64,000 bases of DNA. It comes from Acinetobacter bohemicus ANC 3994. Its GTDB lineage: Bacteria > Pseudomonadota > Gammaproteobacteria > Pseudomonadales > Moraxellaceae. Shown piece after piece: positions 25,516 through 34,107 of this stretch; position 1 is the stretch's first letter; every line of letters starts with the position of its first letter. The stretch lies in contig NZ_KB849176.1 of the NCBI RefSeq assembly GCF_000367925.1, positions 817,474 to 881,473 on the forward strand, given 5' to 3'. Below the pieces are notes generated by a model. It was given only the letters and a program-made list of their open reading frames with translations, was not told the DNA's origin and ran no database searches. The position numbers were made by a program, and so were the translations under genes.

Positions 25516-25986
25516 TTAAAATTGACACTCGCTGTTTTTAATTTTTAGATCATAAGTCTTGTGAGGCGCGCTTAGTTTGACTTTAACATAGTAGGGGTTT
25601 ACGCGTTGGAATTCATGCTCAAAAAATAAATGGCAACTGTTGATTAAGTTTTGTGTAATGAAGTGTTTTACTTCTTTATCGCCAATATCTTCAGCAAATT
25701 GTGTGAAATCTGGAGTGGTAATAATTCCTTGGACCTCAATGTGATCTGCATATAATCGTAATTGTTCAATCACTGTATTTTGATCAGCTTGATAGGGCAT
25801 AGTGCGTGAGTCTTCATCACTCATGACATTTAAAAGTTCATTGAGTTTTTTGCTATCTTGGATTTTATACGATGAATCTATGATCTTATTTTTGACAAAA
25901 TATTGATCCAGTTCTGTGCCTTTGGCTTGTGCTGTATTGATTAAAATGAAAGTACTTAAAGATAAAACGATTTTTTTTAAAGACAT
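25516..25986 (-). CDS. Secreted uncharacterised protein
   Basis: This 156-residue protein has a clear signal peptide (MSLKKIVLSLSTFILINTAQA, cleavage likely after AQA). The mature part of about 135 residues has two cysteines (in NSCHLFF and at the extreme C-terminus in SECQF) that could form a disulfide. I recognise no family. It lies downstream of argF on the same strand, but an argF terminator separates them. Confidence 0.6.
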   Translation of the reverse strand: MSLKKIVLSLSTFILINTAQAKGTELDQYFVKNKIIDSSYKIQDSKKLNELLNVMSDEDSRTMPYQADQNTVIEQLRLYADHIEVQGIITTPDFTQFAEDIGDKEVKHFITQNLINSCHLFFEHEFQRVNPYYVKVKLSAPHKTYDLKIKNSECQF

Positions 25987-26037
25987 GGTTAAAATCACTT
26001 ATAAAAATTATGGATTTAATTATAGCGATTTGAATAT

Positions 26038-26061
26038 AAAAAAAGCACCCGAAGGTGCTCA
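26038..26061 (-). terminator. Terminator of argF
   Basis: On the minus strand GAGCACC and GGTGCTTTTTTT flank a TTCG tetraloop, 25 bases after the argF stop. Confidence 0.88.
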
Positions 26062-26085
26062 ATTTTTTAAGAATTTATCACTGAA

Positions 26086-27006
26086 TTAGTCTTTCTTTAA
26101 ATTTTCATTGAGTAAAAATTCAACCAAAGCCTTTTGAGCGTGTAAACGGTTTTCTGCTTCATCCCAAACCACTGCATTTTTGTGGTCGAGTAAATTTTCA
26201 GAAATTTCTTCACCACGGTGCGCAGGTAAGCAGTGCATAAATAAACAATTTGAATGTGCTAAATCCATGAGTTTTTCATTGACTTGGAAATCAGCAAATG
26301 CTTTCTCGCGAATTTTTTGCTCTTCCTCTTGTCCCATGCTGGCCCAAACATCAGTCACAATTAGGTCTGCATTGACTGCTGCATCTTCTGCTGAATCGAC
26401 AAGTTCTACACAGTGGGCAAATTCTGACAAGAATTTTGCTTGTGGCTCATAACCTTTAGGTGTGGCAATTTTTAATTTAAAGCCCCACATGTGTGCTGCT
26501 TCAATATATGAATTACACATATTGTTGCCATCCCCAATCCATGCCACGGTTTTACCTTCAATAGAACCACGATGTTCAAGGAAAGTTTGCATATCCGCAA
26601 GAAGTTGGCAAGGGTGATGATCATCAGTTAAGGCATTGATGATGGGTACTTTTGAATAAGAAGCAAAGCATTCTACGATGTCATGACCAAAAGTACGGAT
26701 CATAATAATATCAAGCATGCTTGAGATCACACGTGCAGAATCTTCAATCGGTTCGCCGCGACCAAGCTGTGTATCACGAGAAGATAAGAAAATCGCACTA
26801 CCACCGAATTGACTCATACCTGCTTCAAACGAAACACGTGTTCGGGTACTCGATTTTTCAAAAATCATGCCCATAACTTTACCGACAAAAGGTTGGAACA
26901 CCTCATTACTATGTTGCTTGCGTTTAAGTTCAATCGCGCGCTGCAAAATTTGGTTAAGTTCTAAAGTCGATAAATCACGTAAGGTCAGAAAATGACGTAG
27001 AGCCAT
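26086..27006 (-). CDS. argF: Ornithine carbamoyltransferase
   Basis: The 306-residue enzyme makes citrulline from ornithine and carbamoyl phosphate. The carbamoyl-phosphate motif FEKSSTRTRVSFE (about residues 49-61) and the ornithine/catalytic motif FMHCLPAHRGEEI (about 256-268) are both intact, and ALTDDHHPCQLLADM carries the HPCQ signature. The start has GGAG upstream. A 16-bp palindrome in the 5' region (27044-27059) could take part in regulation. Confidence 0.97.
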   Translation of the reverse strand: MALRHFLTLRDLSTLELNQILQRAIELKRKQHSNEVFQPFVGKVMGMIFEKSSTRTRVSFEAGMSQFGGSAIFLSSRDTQLGRGEPIEDSARVISSMLDIIMIRTFGHDIVECFASYSKVPIINALTDDHHPCQLLADMQTFLEHRGSIEGKTVAWIGDGNNMCNSYIEAAHMWGFKLKIATPKGYEPQAKFLSEFAHCVELVDSAEDAAVNADLIVTDVWASMGQEEEQKIREKAFADFQVNEKLMDLAHSNCLFMHCLPAHRGEEISENLLDHKNAVVWDEAENRLHAQKALVEFLLNENLKKD

Positions 27007-27043
27007 GGTTACTCCACAATAATTGCTGAATAAAAAAACAAAA

Positions 27044-27059
27044 CAACAATTAGTTGTTG
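27044..27059. promoter_or_regulatory. Perfect palindrome upstream of argF
   Basis: CAACAA and TTGTTG flank TTAG, about 38 bases upstream of the argF start. It could be an operator or a hairpin in the leader. It does not match the E. coli ARG box that I know. Confidence 0.3.
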
Positions 27060-27118
27060 GTTGGTTGAGTGAAAGAGAATCGATTAATATACTATACGTA
27101 GACAGAATTGCAAAAAAA

Positions 27119-27769
27119 CTAGACTTTTTGATGGCCTTCTAAGAAGCGATCTACACAATAATTGATGTATTCGATGGTTTCTTGATCATTTTCTTGAACT
27201 GGGATACCCATAAGTACGCGCCATTCAATATCACGGATAATTCCAAAATACAGTTGAGCGGAATAAATAGGCTGCTGACATTTAATTAGGCCTTGTTCAT
27301 CGGCTTTGGTTAAAGCACAGGCGATTGCCATTTGAATATGTTTTGGGCCTTGTTCATGAATATACAGCGCCAGTTCTGGACTGCGCTGAGTCCGTTCAAG
27401 AATTAAACGAAGGAATGCCGCATTTTCTGGAAGCACGAGATGGTGCTTAAAATTCATCAGGGTTTGAACTAAATAGGAGTGTAGATCATCTTTACCTTGT
27501 TCAAAAGGGACACAGATATCTTTAAAAAATTGTTCACGGCGATAATCACAAATAGCCGTAAATAAGCCTTCTTTATTGCCAAAAAATTTATAAATTGAGG
27601 CTTTAGAACCACCTGCATGGTGAACGATGTCATCTAGAGAGACTGCATCATAACCACGTTCTAGAAATAGCTCATTTGCGCTAAGTAAAAGCGATAGGCA
27701 TCGTTCATGACCACGTTTGGTTTGTGGTGTGTCGCGGCCTATGGGTTCTGGTTGAGCTAATTCGTGCAT
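27119..27769 (-). CDS. TetR family transcriptional regulator
   Basis: The protein of about 216 residues starts at MHELAQPEPIGRD. An N-terminal TetR helix-turn-helix is visible (about residues 24-70: ANELFLERGYDAVSLDDIV, then GGSKASIYKFFGNKEGLF). The C-terminal ligand domain resembles the AefR/TetR_C_7 type. It is divergent from prpB with about 245 bases between the starts, which suggests it controls prpBC, itself, or both. In Acinetobacter I would expect a GntR-type prp regulator, so this pairing may be coincidental. Longer upstream frames are not supported by a ribosome binding site. Confidence 0.85.
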   Translation of the reverse strand: MHELAQPEPIGRDTPQTKRGHERCLSLLLSANELFLERGYDAVSLDDIVHHAGGSKASIYKFFGNKEGLFTAICDYRREQFFKDICVPFEQGKDDLHSYLVQTLMNFKHHLVLPENAAFLRLILERTQRSPELALYIHEQGPKHIQMAIACALTKADEQGLIKCQQPIYSAQLYFGIIRDIEWRVLMGIPVQENDQETIEYINYCVDRFLEGHQKV

Positions 27770-27922
27770 ATGGCGTATAGAGTCAATAATCAAAAAATGA
27801 AAACATTTGCAATTATAGCAAAAATATGCGCACATTTCTTAAAATAAAGATGTTGTCTTGTTCTGGTCACAATCATGCAAAATGGAAATAACACTATAGG
27901 TTTGGTGAATATTTGACTAAAG

Positions 27923-27944
27923 TTTTAGAGTAGATGTTCTAAAA
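27923..27944. promoter_or_regulatory. Candidate operator in the TetR-prpB divergent region
   Basis: TTTTAGA (27923-27929) and TCTAAAA (27938-27944) are perfect inverted arms with an 8-base spacer, and outer GACT/GTC extends the symmetry loosely. A -35-like TTGACT lies at 27913-27918, so a bound dimer would overlap the promoter. The spacing suits a TetR-type dimer. Confidence 0.45.
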
Positions 27945-28015
27945 AGTCATAGATATGAATATGTTTATGGATATACTCGAAATTCAATAAATAAAGTGAA
28001 ACTGTGGAAAGGAAT

Positions 28016-28891
28016 ATGACACAACAAATGTCTGCAGGTTTAAGATTTAGACAAGCACTAGAAGTGGAAAAACCATTACAAATCATTGGTACAGTGAATG
28101 CCTATGCAGCCATGATGGCTAAAGAAGTGGGTTATAAAGCCATTTATGTATCGGGTGCAGGTGTTGCCAATTATTCTTATGGTTTACCTGATTTGGGCAT
28201 GACCAGTTTAGACAATGTGCTTGAAGATGTACGTCGTATTACTGAACGGGTCGATACACCACTATTGGTCGATATTGATACAGGCTGGGGCGGTGCTTTT
28301 AATATTGCACGTACTGTCAAGCAAATGATTGCTGCGGGCGCTGCTGCGGTTCATATTGAAGACCAAGTGGCACAAAAACGCTGTGGTCACCGTCCAAATA
28401 AGGAAATTGTGACGCAACAAGAAATGGTGGATCGTATTAAAGCCGCTGTGGATGCTAAAACCGATTCTAACTTTGTGGTCATGGCACGTACCGATGCCTT
28501 ACAAAAAGAAGGTTTGCAAGCTGTCATTGATCGCGCTTGTGCATGTGTGGAAGCGGGTGCAGATGCCATTTTTGCAGAAGCCATGACCGACATTACTATG
28601 TATAAAACCGTCTGTGATGCAGTGGGTGTGCCAGTTTTGGCCAATATCACTGAATTTGGTGATACACCGTATTACACCACTGAAGAATTGGGTGAGCAAG
28701 GTATTTCAATGGTACTTTATCCTTTGTCTGCAACGCGTGCAATGCAAAAAGCAGCATTAGAAGTGATGCGCTCTATTCGTGAAACGGGTACGCAAGTGAA
28801 TGTATTGGATATCATGCAACAGCGTAAAGAACTGTACGAATTCCTTGATTATCATACTTTTGAAAATACCTTAGATAAATTGTTTAAATAA
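28016..28891 (+). CDS. prpB: Methylisocitrate lyase
   Basis: The 291-residue enzyme cleaves 2-methylisocitrate to pyruvate and succinate in propionate catabolism. The catalytic signature KRCGH is at residues 121-125 (in QKRCGHRPNK), and the metal-binding acids are in LLVDIDTGWGG. The length is typical for PrpB (about 295). The ATG at 28016 has GGAAAGGA five bases upstream; a GTG at 28004 is possible but would contain that site. It is followed 26 bases later by prpC. Confidence 0.96.
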   Translation: MTQQMSAGLRFRQALEVEKPLQIIGTVNAYAAMMAKEVGYKAIYVSGAGVANYSYGLPDLGMTSLDNVLEDVRRITERVDTPLLVDIDTGWGGAFNIARTVKQMIAAGAAAVHIEDQVAQKRCGHRPNKEIVTQQEMVDRIKAAVDAKTDSNFVVMARTDALQKEGLQAVIDRACACVEAGADAIFAEAMTDITMYKTVCDAVGVPVLANITEFGDTPYYTTEELGEQGISMVLYPLSATRAMQKAALEVMRSIRETGTQVNVLDIMQQRKELYEFLDYHTFENTLDKLFK

Positions 28892-28917
28892 AATATTCAA
28901 CATGGAGAATTAAAAAA

Positions 28918-30054
28918 ATGGCTGAAGGAAAAGTACTCACAGGCGCAGGATTGCGCGGACAAGTGGCAGGAAAAACAGCACTTTCAACCGTTGGCAAGAG
29001 TGGTGCAGGCTTAACCTATCGTGGTTATGATGTGCAGGATTTGGCAGAAAACTGTCAATTTGAAGAAGTCGCTTACCTGATCTTCTTTGGTGAGTTGCCG
29101 ACTGCGGAACAGCTTGCAAGCTATAAAGCGAAATTAAAATCGCTGCGTCAATTGCCACAGGCTTTGAAAGAAGTATTAGAACGTATTCCAGCGGATTCGC
29201 ATCCCATGGATGTGATGCGTACTGGTGTTTCGATGCTGGGTAACTTAGAAACAGAACAATCATTTGCTGAACAGCAAGATGTAGCCGATCGTATTTTGGC
29301 AACGCTTCCAGCCATCATTTGCTACTGGTATCGTTTTAGCCATGATGGCGTACGCATTGAAGAAAATACCGATGATGATTCGATTGGCGCTCAATTTCTG
29401 CATTTACTGCGCGGCGAAAAACCAAATGAATTGCATGAACAAGTGATGAATGTGTCCCTCATTTTGTATGCAGAGCATGAGTTTAATGCATCAACATTTA
29501 CAGCACGTGTATGCGCATCAACCTTATCTGATATGCATTCATGTATTACTGGTGCAATTGGTTCACTGCGTGGCCCATTACACGGTGGAGCAAATGAAGC
29601 TGCGATGGAAATGATTGAAAACTGGACCTCTGCCGACGAAGCTGAACGTGAAATGTTGGGTAAACTTGAGCGTAAAGAAAAGATCATGGGCTTTGGTCAT
29701 GCTATTTATAAAGACAATGATCCACGTAATGGCATCATTAAAATCTGGGCTGAACGCTTGGCAAAAGATGTCGGTGATACGGTACTTTATCCAGTGTCAG
29801 TCCGCTGTGAAGAAGTGATGTGGCGTGAGAAGAAATTGTTCTGTAACGCAGACTTTTTCCATGCTTCGGCTTATCACTTTATGGATATTGCGACCAAATT
29901 ATTCACGCCAATCTTCGTGATGAGCCGTGTCACAGGTTGGGCGGCGCATGTGATGGAACAACGTGCAGACAACCGTATTATTCGCCCAAGTGCGGACTAT
30001 ACTGGGCCTGAACTGCGTAAAGTTGTGCCTATTGAAGCACGTTCAGCTGCTTAA
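28918..30054 (+). CDS. prpC: 2-methylcitrate synthase
   Basis: The 378-residue enzyme condenses propionyl-CoA and oxaloacetate. The citrate synthase catalytic histidines are in GPLHGGANEAAMEM (about residues 221-234) and GFGHAIYKDNDPR (about 258-270), and the Asp lies in the ADFFHASAYHFMDI segment. The short length and lack of the N-terminal extension fit PrpC rather than GltA, and the operon with prpB supports this. A strong terminator follows directly, so acnD and prpF are not part of this transcript. Confidence 0.96.
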   Translation: MAEGKVLTGAGLRGQVAGKTALSTVGKSGAGLTYRGYDVQDLAENCQFEEVAYLIFFGELPTAEQLASYKAKLKSLRQLPQALKEVLERIPADSHPMDVMRTGVSMLGNLETEQSFAEQQDVADRILATLPAIICYWYRFSHDGVRIEENTDDDSIGAQFLHLLRGEKPNELHEQVMNVSLILYAEHEFNASTFTARVCASTLSDMHSCITGAIGSLRGPLHGGANEAAMEMIENWTSADEAEREMLGKLERKEKIMGFGHAIYKDNDPRNGIIKIWAERLAKDVGDTVLYPVSVRCEEVMWREKKLFCNADFFHASAYHFMDIATKLFTPIFVMSRVTGWAAHVMEQRADNRIIRPSADYTGPELRKVVPIEARSAA

Positions 30055-30068
30055 ATTGAAAAATTTGT

Positions 30069-30099
30069 AATAAAGCCTCTTCGGAGGCTTTATTTTTTA
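30069..30099. terminator. Terminator of prpB-prpC
   Basis: AATAAAGCCTC and GAGGCTTTATT flank a TTCG tetraloop followed by T6. It overlaps the stop region of the convergent gene at 30090 and probably serves both strands. Confidence 0.94.
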
Positions 30100-30713
30100 G
30101 GTATCAATAAAACCGGATCCTCTATGGTATAACCCGTTTCAAAAGGAAGACCTAAATATTTTACAGTAGCAATAATTTTCTGTTGATTGGGGATTTTATA
30201 CGCTTGAGAGATACTCAAGCCTTGGCGATAATCTATCGCCTGATGTATTTGGCTTTTAAAATTTTTGCTTGTTAGCTGATAGGTATACTTATATTTAGGT
30301 ATAAATTCATTTGGGTCATACCATGACTTTTCTTTCGACGTGGTTTTATTCAATATTTGAACTTTGATTGTGCTTTTAGAAATGGTTATAAGTAGTTGAA
30401 GTCGGTTTTTAATTTTACGAATTTCTTGATTAAATAAACGGCTGTCTTGATCATAATCAATTTTTTTGGTTTTGGGATTGATGTAGAGTGAGTTGACTTG
30501 AATGAGCTTTTCAGGATGTTGATTGTTCTTAAACTGATAATAATAGAGCTGTGGTAGGCGACCACGACCATCTTCATAATGTTTGAGTAAGTAGACTTTT
30601 TGGTCTTGATGATCATAGCCTAATATTTCTATATTTTGTGGTCCACCTACAGTTGCAAAACTGGTGCAGGGTAGGAATATTAAACTGAGCAAACTGGTTT
30701 TGAGTTTCAACAT
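30090..30713 (-). CDS. Secreted uncharacterised protein
   Basis: The 207-residue protein starts with a signal peptide (MLKLKTSLLSLIFLPCTSFA). The mature protein is rich in Tyr, Lys and Gln, and repeats short beta-strand-like stretches (KVYLLKHYEDGRGRLPQLYYY), suggesting a beta-propeller-like or all-beta fold. I recognise no family. It follows the CinA-type gene by only 2 bases, so both are likely co-transcribed. Its stop codon lies inside the shared terminator. Confidence 0.6.
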   Translation of the reverse strand: MLKLKTSLLSLIFLPCTSFATVGGPQNIEILGYDHQDQKVYLLKHYEDGRGRLPQLYYYQFKNNQHPEKLIQVNSLYINPKTKKIDYDQDSRLFNQEIRKIKNRLQLLITISKSTIKVQILNKTTSKEKSWYDPNEFIPKYKYTYQLTSKNFKSQIHQAIDYRQGLSISQAYKIPNQQKIIATVKYLGLPFETGYTIEDPVLLIPKK

Positions 30714-30715
30714 GG

Positions 30716-31192
30716 CTAGATTTCCTCAATCATTTTTATGATTTCTGTTGCAACATATTGGGTTAAGACGGCAAGTTTTTCTGATGGTGTTCCATCAATA
30801 AAATAATGAAAATTATGAGTCTTATTTAAATATAAAATTGAGATAAAAAATGTGCCTTCAGGTTTTATTTCTGTTGCACTACCACCGGGTTTGAGTAATC
30901 CAGTACAAGCTACAATAATATCTGCTTGTGTAAATAGCTTTTTCCCGTGAACAGCCATTGCTTCGGTTACTTCAGCAGATTCAGCCGTATATTTTTCAAT
31001 GAAAGTTGGCTCAATTTTGAGAATATTGACTTTTGTGGAAGGGTCATAACTCACTAAACCACCGAGTAATATTTCTGCACCACTATTTTTATAAATTGAA
31101 AATTGGCTTGAAAGGTAGCCTGAGCTTGCACTTTCAATAAAGGCAATCTTTAAATGATGAAGCTCTAATAAATCACAACATTTTTTTATCAT
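30716..31192 (-). CDS. CinA C-terminal/PncC-type amidohydrolase, divergent
   Basis: The 158-residue protein has the layout of stand-alone CinA_C (nicotinamide-nucleotide amidase PncC): the active-site loop region IESASSGYLSSQ (about residues 18-29; the family usually has AESCTGG), LLGGLVSYDPSTK (about 44-56), and ACTGLLKPGG with PEGTFFISI. The nucleophile Ser is kept, but the usual Cys-Thr-Gly-Gly is Ala-Ser-Ser-Gly, so it may be a divergent or specialised member. It is the first gene of a two-gene unit with 30090-30713. Confidence 0.75.
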   Translation of the reverse strand: MIKKCCDLLELHHLKIAFIESASSGYLSSQFSIYKNSGAEILLGGLVSYDPSTKVNILKIEPTFIEKYTAESAEVTEAMAVHGKKLFTQADIIVACTGLLKPGGSATEIKPEGTFFISILYLNKTHNFHYFIDGTPSEKLAVLTQYVATEIIKMIEEI

Positions 31193-31743
31193 CTGCTAAA
31201 CGGCATGAGTGAAAAGAGTACATATTTTAGCGTAAAAGCGATCATCTGATTGTTTTGTAATGATACGGCTCATGTTCAGCATGTGTTGGCTCACAATATT
31301 ATATAGACAAGTATTTTATTTATTTCGTCTTTAAATATGCTGAGTAGAATTCATCGCAAGATAATGAAAGGCTTGAAATGAATCAGTTTTAATTTATATA
31401 AATATATGTAATCATATATTAATAAAATGGCATGTATGACCTTAACAGTAGATTTGGATTGATATAGTGGAAATTGTGAAATTTATTAAAAGCTTTAATA
31501 CCGTAAATACGTATTTATCGCTATCAATGTTTATTTTGGCTGTTATTGTGGTGTATTTTTATTTTATTAATCCTGTTTAATAAATTAATGTAATTGTTAA
31601 TTTTTTGATGGTGATGTGAGTTAACATTTTTATCGTATAAATTGACATGTGTTTTTGGCTGTATTTATTCGTGAATGAGTTTAAATTTTATTAAAAAATT
31701 CAATCATGATTCACTCGGGTGAAATATAAATCCAGTATTAAAT
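31193..31743. other. AT-rich intergenic region of 550 bases
   Basis: This stretch between the CinA-type gene and the lipoprotein terminator is very AT-rich. The only open structure that I can support is the short membrane-protein frame at 31476-31580. No tRNA, inverted repeat or insertion sequence end was recognised. Confidence 0.5.
31476..31580 (+). CDS. Possible small single-span membrane protein (34 aa)
   Basis: A GTG-started frame (GGAA five bases upstream; an earlier GTG at 31467 is also in frame) encodes 34 residues: a basic N-terminus VKFIKSFNTVNTYL, then a continuous hydrophobic segment SMFILAVIVVYFYFINPV to the stop. Charge and hydrophobicity fit an inner membrane peptide with its N-terminus inside. 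It lies in an otherwise gene-free region. No family is recognised, and it could be a chance frame in AT-rich DNA. Confidence 0.3.
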   Translation: MKFIKSFNTVNTYLSLSMFILAVIVVYFYFINPV

Positions 31744-31772
31744 AAAAACCCAGTGATTACACTGGGTTTTTG
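31744..31772. terminator. Terminator downstream of the lipoprotein gene
   Basis: AAAAACCCAGTG and CACTGGGTTTTT form a perfect 12-bp stem with loop ATTA, usable on both strands. Confidence 0.93.
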
Positions 31773-31788
31773 CATTTTAAAAACTAAA

Positions 31789-32208
31789 TTAGTTTTCAAG
31801 TGCAGGCGTAGCAGCAGCAATGGCAGCAGCAACAGCATCATCTTCTGACTGAGGCGTATTACTTGGTTTTTGCTGAGCAACTTGCGTTGGTTTGTCTTCT
31901 GCTTTTGGCGCTTCAGCTTTTACAGCAGGCTTGCTTTCAACAGGTTTAGGTTCACTCACTTCACGACGAATCTCTGTCGTTGTATGTGCTGTTTCGTGAC
32001 GTTCAACTTCTACATGTGTAGGAATTTCTACTTGCTCGCTTTCAACTGGCGTTAACGGCTCTGCTTGTACAGGTTCAGTCACTTGCTCAGTTTGCTGAGT
32101 CGTTGCAGCTTGTTCCGATTCATCTTCTTTCGGCGCTTCTTTTTTTACACACGCTGTTAATAATAAACCTGCTGCGATAGCGCCACAAATTAAAAGTTTT
32201 TTATTCAT
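31789..32208 (-). CDS. Low-complexity lipoprotein
   Basis: This 139-residue protein has a lipoprotein signal MNKKLLICGAIAAGLLLTAC with the lipobox LTAC (Cys 20). The residue after the Cys is Val, which does not signal inner-membrane retention, so outer-membrane sorting is expected. The mature part is Glu/Gln/Pro/Ala/Val-rich without a folded domain, resembling a spacer or linker, and ends in an Ala-rich tail (DDAVAAAIAAATPALEN). The role is unknown. It is divergent from pyrG. Confidence 0.75.
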   Translation of the reverse strand: MNKKLLICGAIAAGLLLTACVKKEAPKEDESEQAATTQQTEQVTEPVQAEPLTPVESEQVEIPTHVEVERHETAHTTTEIRREVSEPKPVESKPAVKAEAPKAEDKPTQVAQQKPSNTPQSEDDAVAAAIAAATPALEN

Positions 32209-32434
32209 AATTGCACAAAATAAAGCATTAATAGGATGTCGGCATTATAACAGCAAATACGAATATAAAAATCCTCTGCAACCCCTCTAATTTTTTATCG
32301 GAAATGCTGATAGAATAACCAATTGTTTGTTGTTCTATGAATTGATGCGGATTGACTTTGCTTTATTGGTACAAGGTAAAGTAAAATTGCGCAACATTGT
32401 AGGCCGATTTAGGCTCGATTGTACGAGAAACCCA

Positions 32435-34075
32435 ATGACCCATTTTATTTTCGTGACTGGTGGTGTAGTTTCATCACTAGGTAAAGGTATTTCAGCTGCT
32501 TCAGTTGCTGCACTTTTAGAAGCCCGTGGTTTAAAAGTAACCATGGTCAAAATGGATCCATACATTAATGTCGATCCAGGGACAATGAGCCCATTCCAGC
32601 ATGGTGAAGTCTTTGTCACAGAGGATGGTGCTGAAACTGACCTAGATTTGGGTTATTACGAACGTTTCTTACGTCGTGCGAAAATGACCAAATTGAATAA
32701 CTTTACTTCTGGCCGTGTATACCAAGACGTTTTAAATAAAGAACGTCGTGGTGATTATCTTGGCGGTACAGTTCAAGTTATTCCACATATTACGGATAAT
32801 ATTAAAGAACGTGTTCTTCGCGCAGGTGAAGGCTACGACGTTGCAATTGTAGAAATTGGCGGCACAGTAGGTGATATTGAATCTCTCCCATTCATGGAAT
32901 CTGTACGTCAATTAATGGTTGAGCTTGGTCATAAACGTACCATGCTCATGCATTTAACGTTGCTTCCATACATTAAATCTGCGGCTGAATTAAAAACCAA
33001 ACCAACGCAACACTCTGTTAAAGAGCTTTTGTCGATTGGTATTCAGCCAGACATCTTAATCTGTCGTACAGAATATGATGTTGATGCTGATACCACCCGT
33101 AAAATTGCGCTATTTACGAACGTAGAAGCACGTGCCGTTGTGGTATGTAAGGATGCGCGTTCTATTTATCAAATCCCACGTACGTTCTATGAACAAAATG
33201 TGGATGATTTGATTTGTGAGCGTTTTGGTTATAACGACCTTCCTGAAGCTGATTTAACCGATTGGGATAATGTGGTAGATGCTTTACTGAACCCTGAATA
33301 CACAGTACGTGTTGCAATGGTGGGTAAATATGTTGAACTTCCAGATGCCTATAAATCTGTAAATGAAGCACTTCTACATGCAGGCATTAAAAACCGCGTT
33401 AAAGTTCAAATTGACTATGTCAACGCTGAAGAACTTGAAAGCCAAGATGTAAGCGACGTATTGAAAGATGCTGATGCAATCCTTGTTCCAGGTGGTTTTG
33501 GTGAGCGCGGTACTGAAGGCAAAATGAAAGCAATTCAATTTGCCCGTGAAAATGGCGTTCCATTCCTTGGAATCTGTTTGGGTATGCAGCTTGCTGTTAT
33601 TGAGTATGCGCGTCATGTTGCTGGTATTACGGATGCAACATCTACTGAATTTAATCGTTCAACGAAATCACCACTCATTGGTTTAATTACTGAATGGCTG
33701 GATGAGCGCGGTGAAGTTCAGCAGCGTAGTGTTGAATCTGACCTTGGTGGAACCATGCGTCTGGGTGCTCAAAAATCTGAATTGGTTGCAGGTACAAAGA
33801 CTTGTGAAGTGTATGGTAGTGCGGAAATTATTGAACGCCACCGCCATCGTTACGAAATGAACAACCGTTTCATTCCAGTGCTTGAAGAAGCAGGGATGAA
33901 AATTTCAGGTTATTCACCAGTACAACATTTAGTAGAAACTGTTGAAATTCCTCAACATCCTTGGTTTATTGCTGTACAATTCCATCCAGAATTTACAAGT
34001 TCACCACGTGATGGACATCCATTATTTGCTAGCTTTATTGACGCTGCTAAAAAACAGTATCAAAAAACCAAGTAA
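32435..34075 (+). CDS. pyrG: CTP synthase
   Basis: The 546-residue enzyme aminates UTP to CTP using glutamine. The synthetase domain begins MTHFIFVTGGVVSSLGKGI, which contains the P-loop. The C-terminal glutamine amidotransferase has the nucleophile Cys in LGICLGMQLAV (about residue 380) and His/Glu in VQFHPEF (about 519-525). The start at 32435 matches the conserved N-terminus; upstream in-frame codons are not part of the family. It opens the conserved run pyrG-kdsA-eno-ftsB-ispD. Confidence 0.98.
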   Translation: MTHFIFVTGGVVSSLGKGISAASVAALLEARGLKVTMVKMDPYINVDPGTMSPFQHGEVFVTEDGAETDLDLGYYERFLRRAKMTKLNNFTSGRVYQDVLNKERRGDYLGGTVQVIPHITDNIKERVLRAGEGYDVAIVEIGGTVGDIESLPFMESVRQLMVELGHKRTMLMHLTLLPYIKSAAELKTKPTQHSVKELLSIGIQPDILICRTEYDVDADTTRKIALFTNVEARAVVVCKDARSIYQIPRTFYEQNVDDLICERFGYNDLPEADLTDWDNVVDALLNPEYTVRVAMVGKYVELPDAYKSVNEALLHAGIKNRVKVQIDYVNAEELESQDVSDVLKDADAILVPGGFGERGTEGKMKAIQFARENGVPFLGICLGMQLAVIEYARHVAGITDATSTEFNRSTKSPLIGLITEWLDERGEVQQRSVESDLGGTMRLGAQKSELVAGTKTCEVYGSAEIIERHRHRYEMNNRFIPVLEEAGMKISGYSPVQHLVETVEIPQHPWFIAVQFHPEFTSSPRDGHPLFASFIDAAKKQYQKTK

Positions 34076-34107
34076 CAATGGTCTGGGAATAAACTAGGAA
34101 AGTTTAA

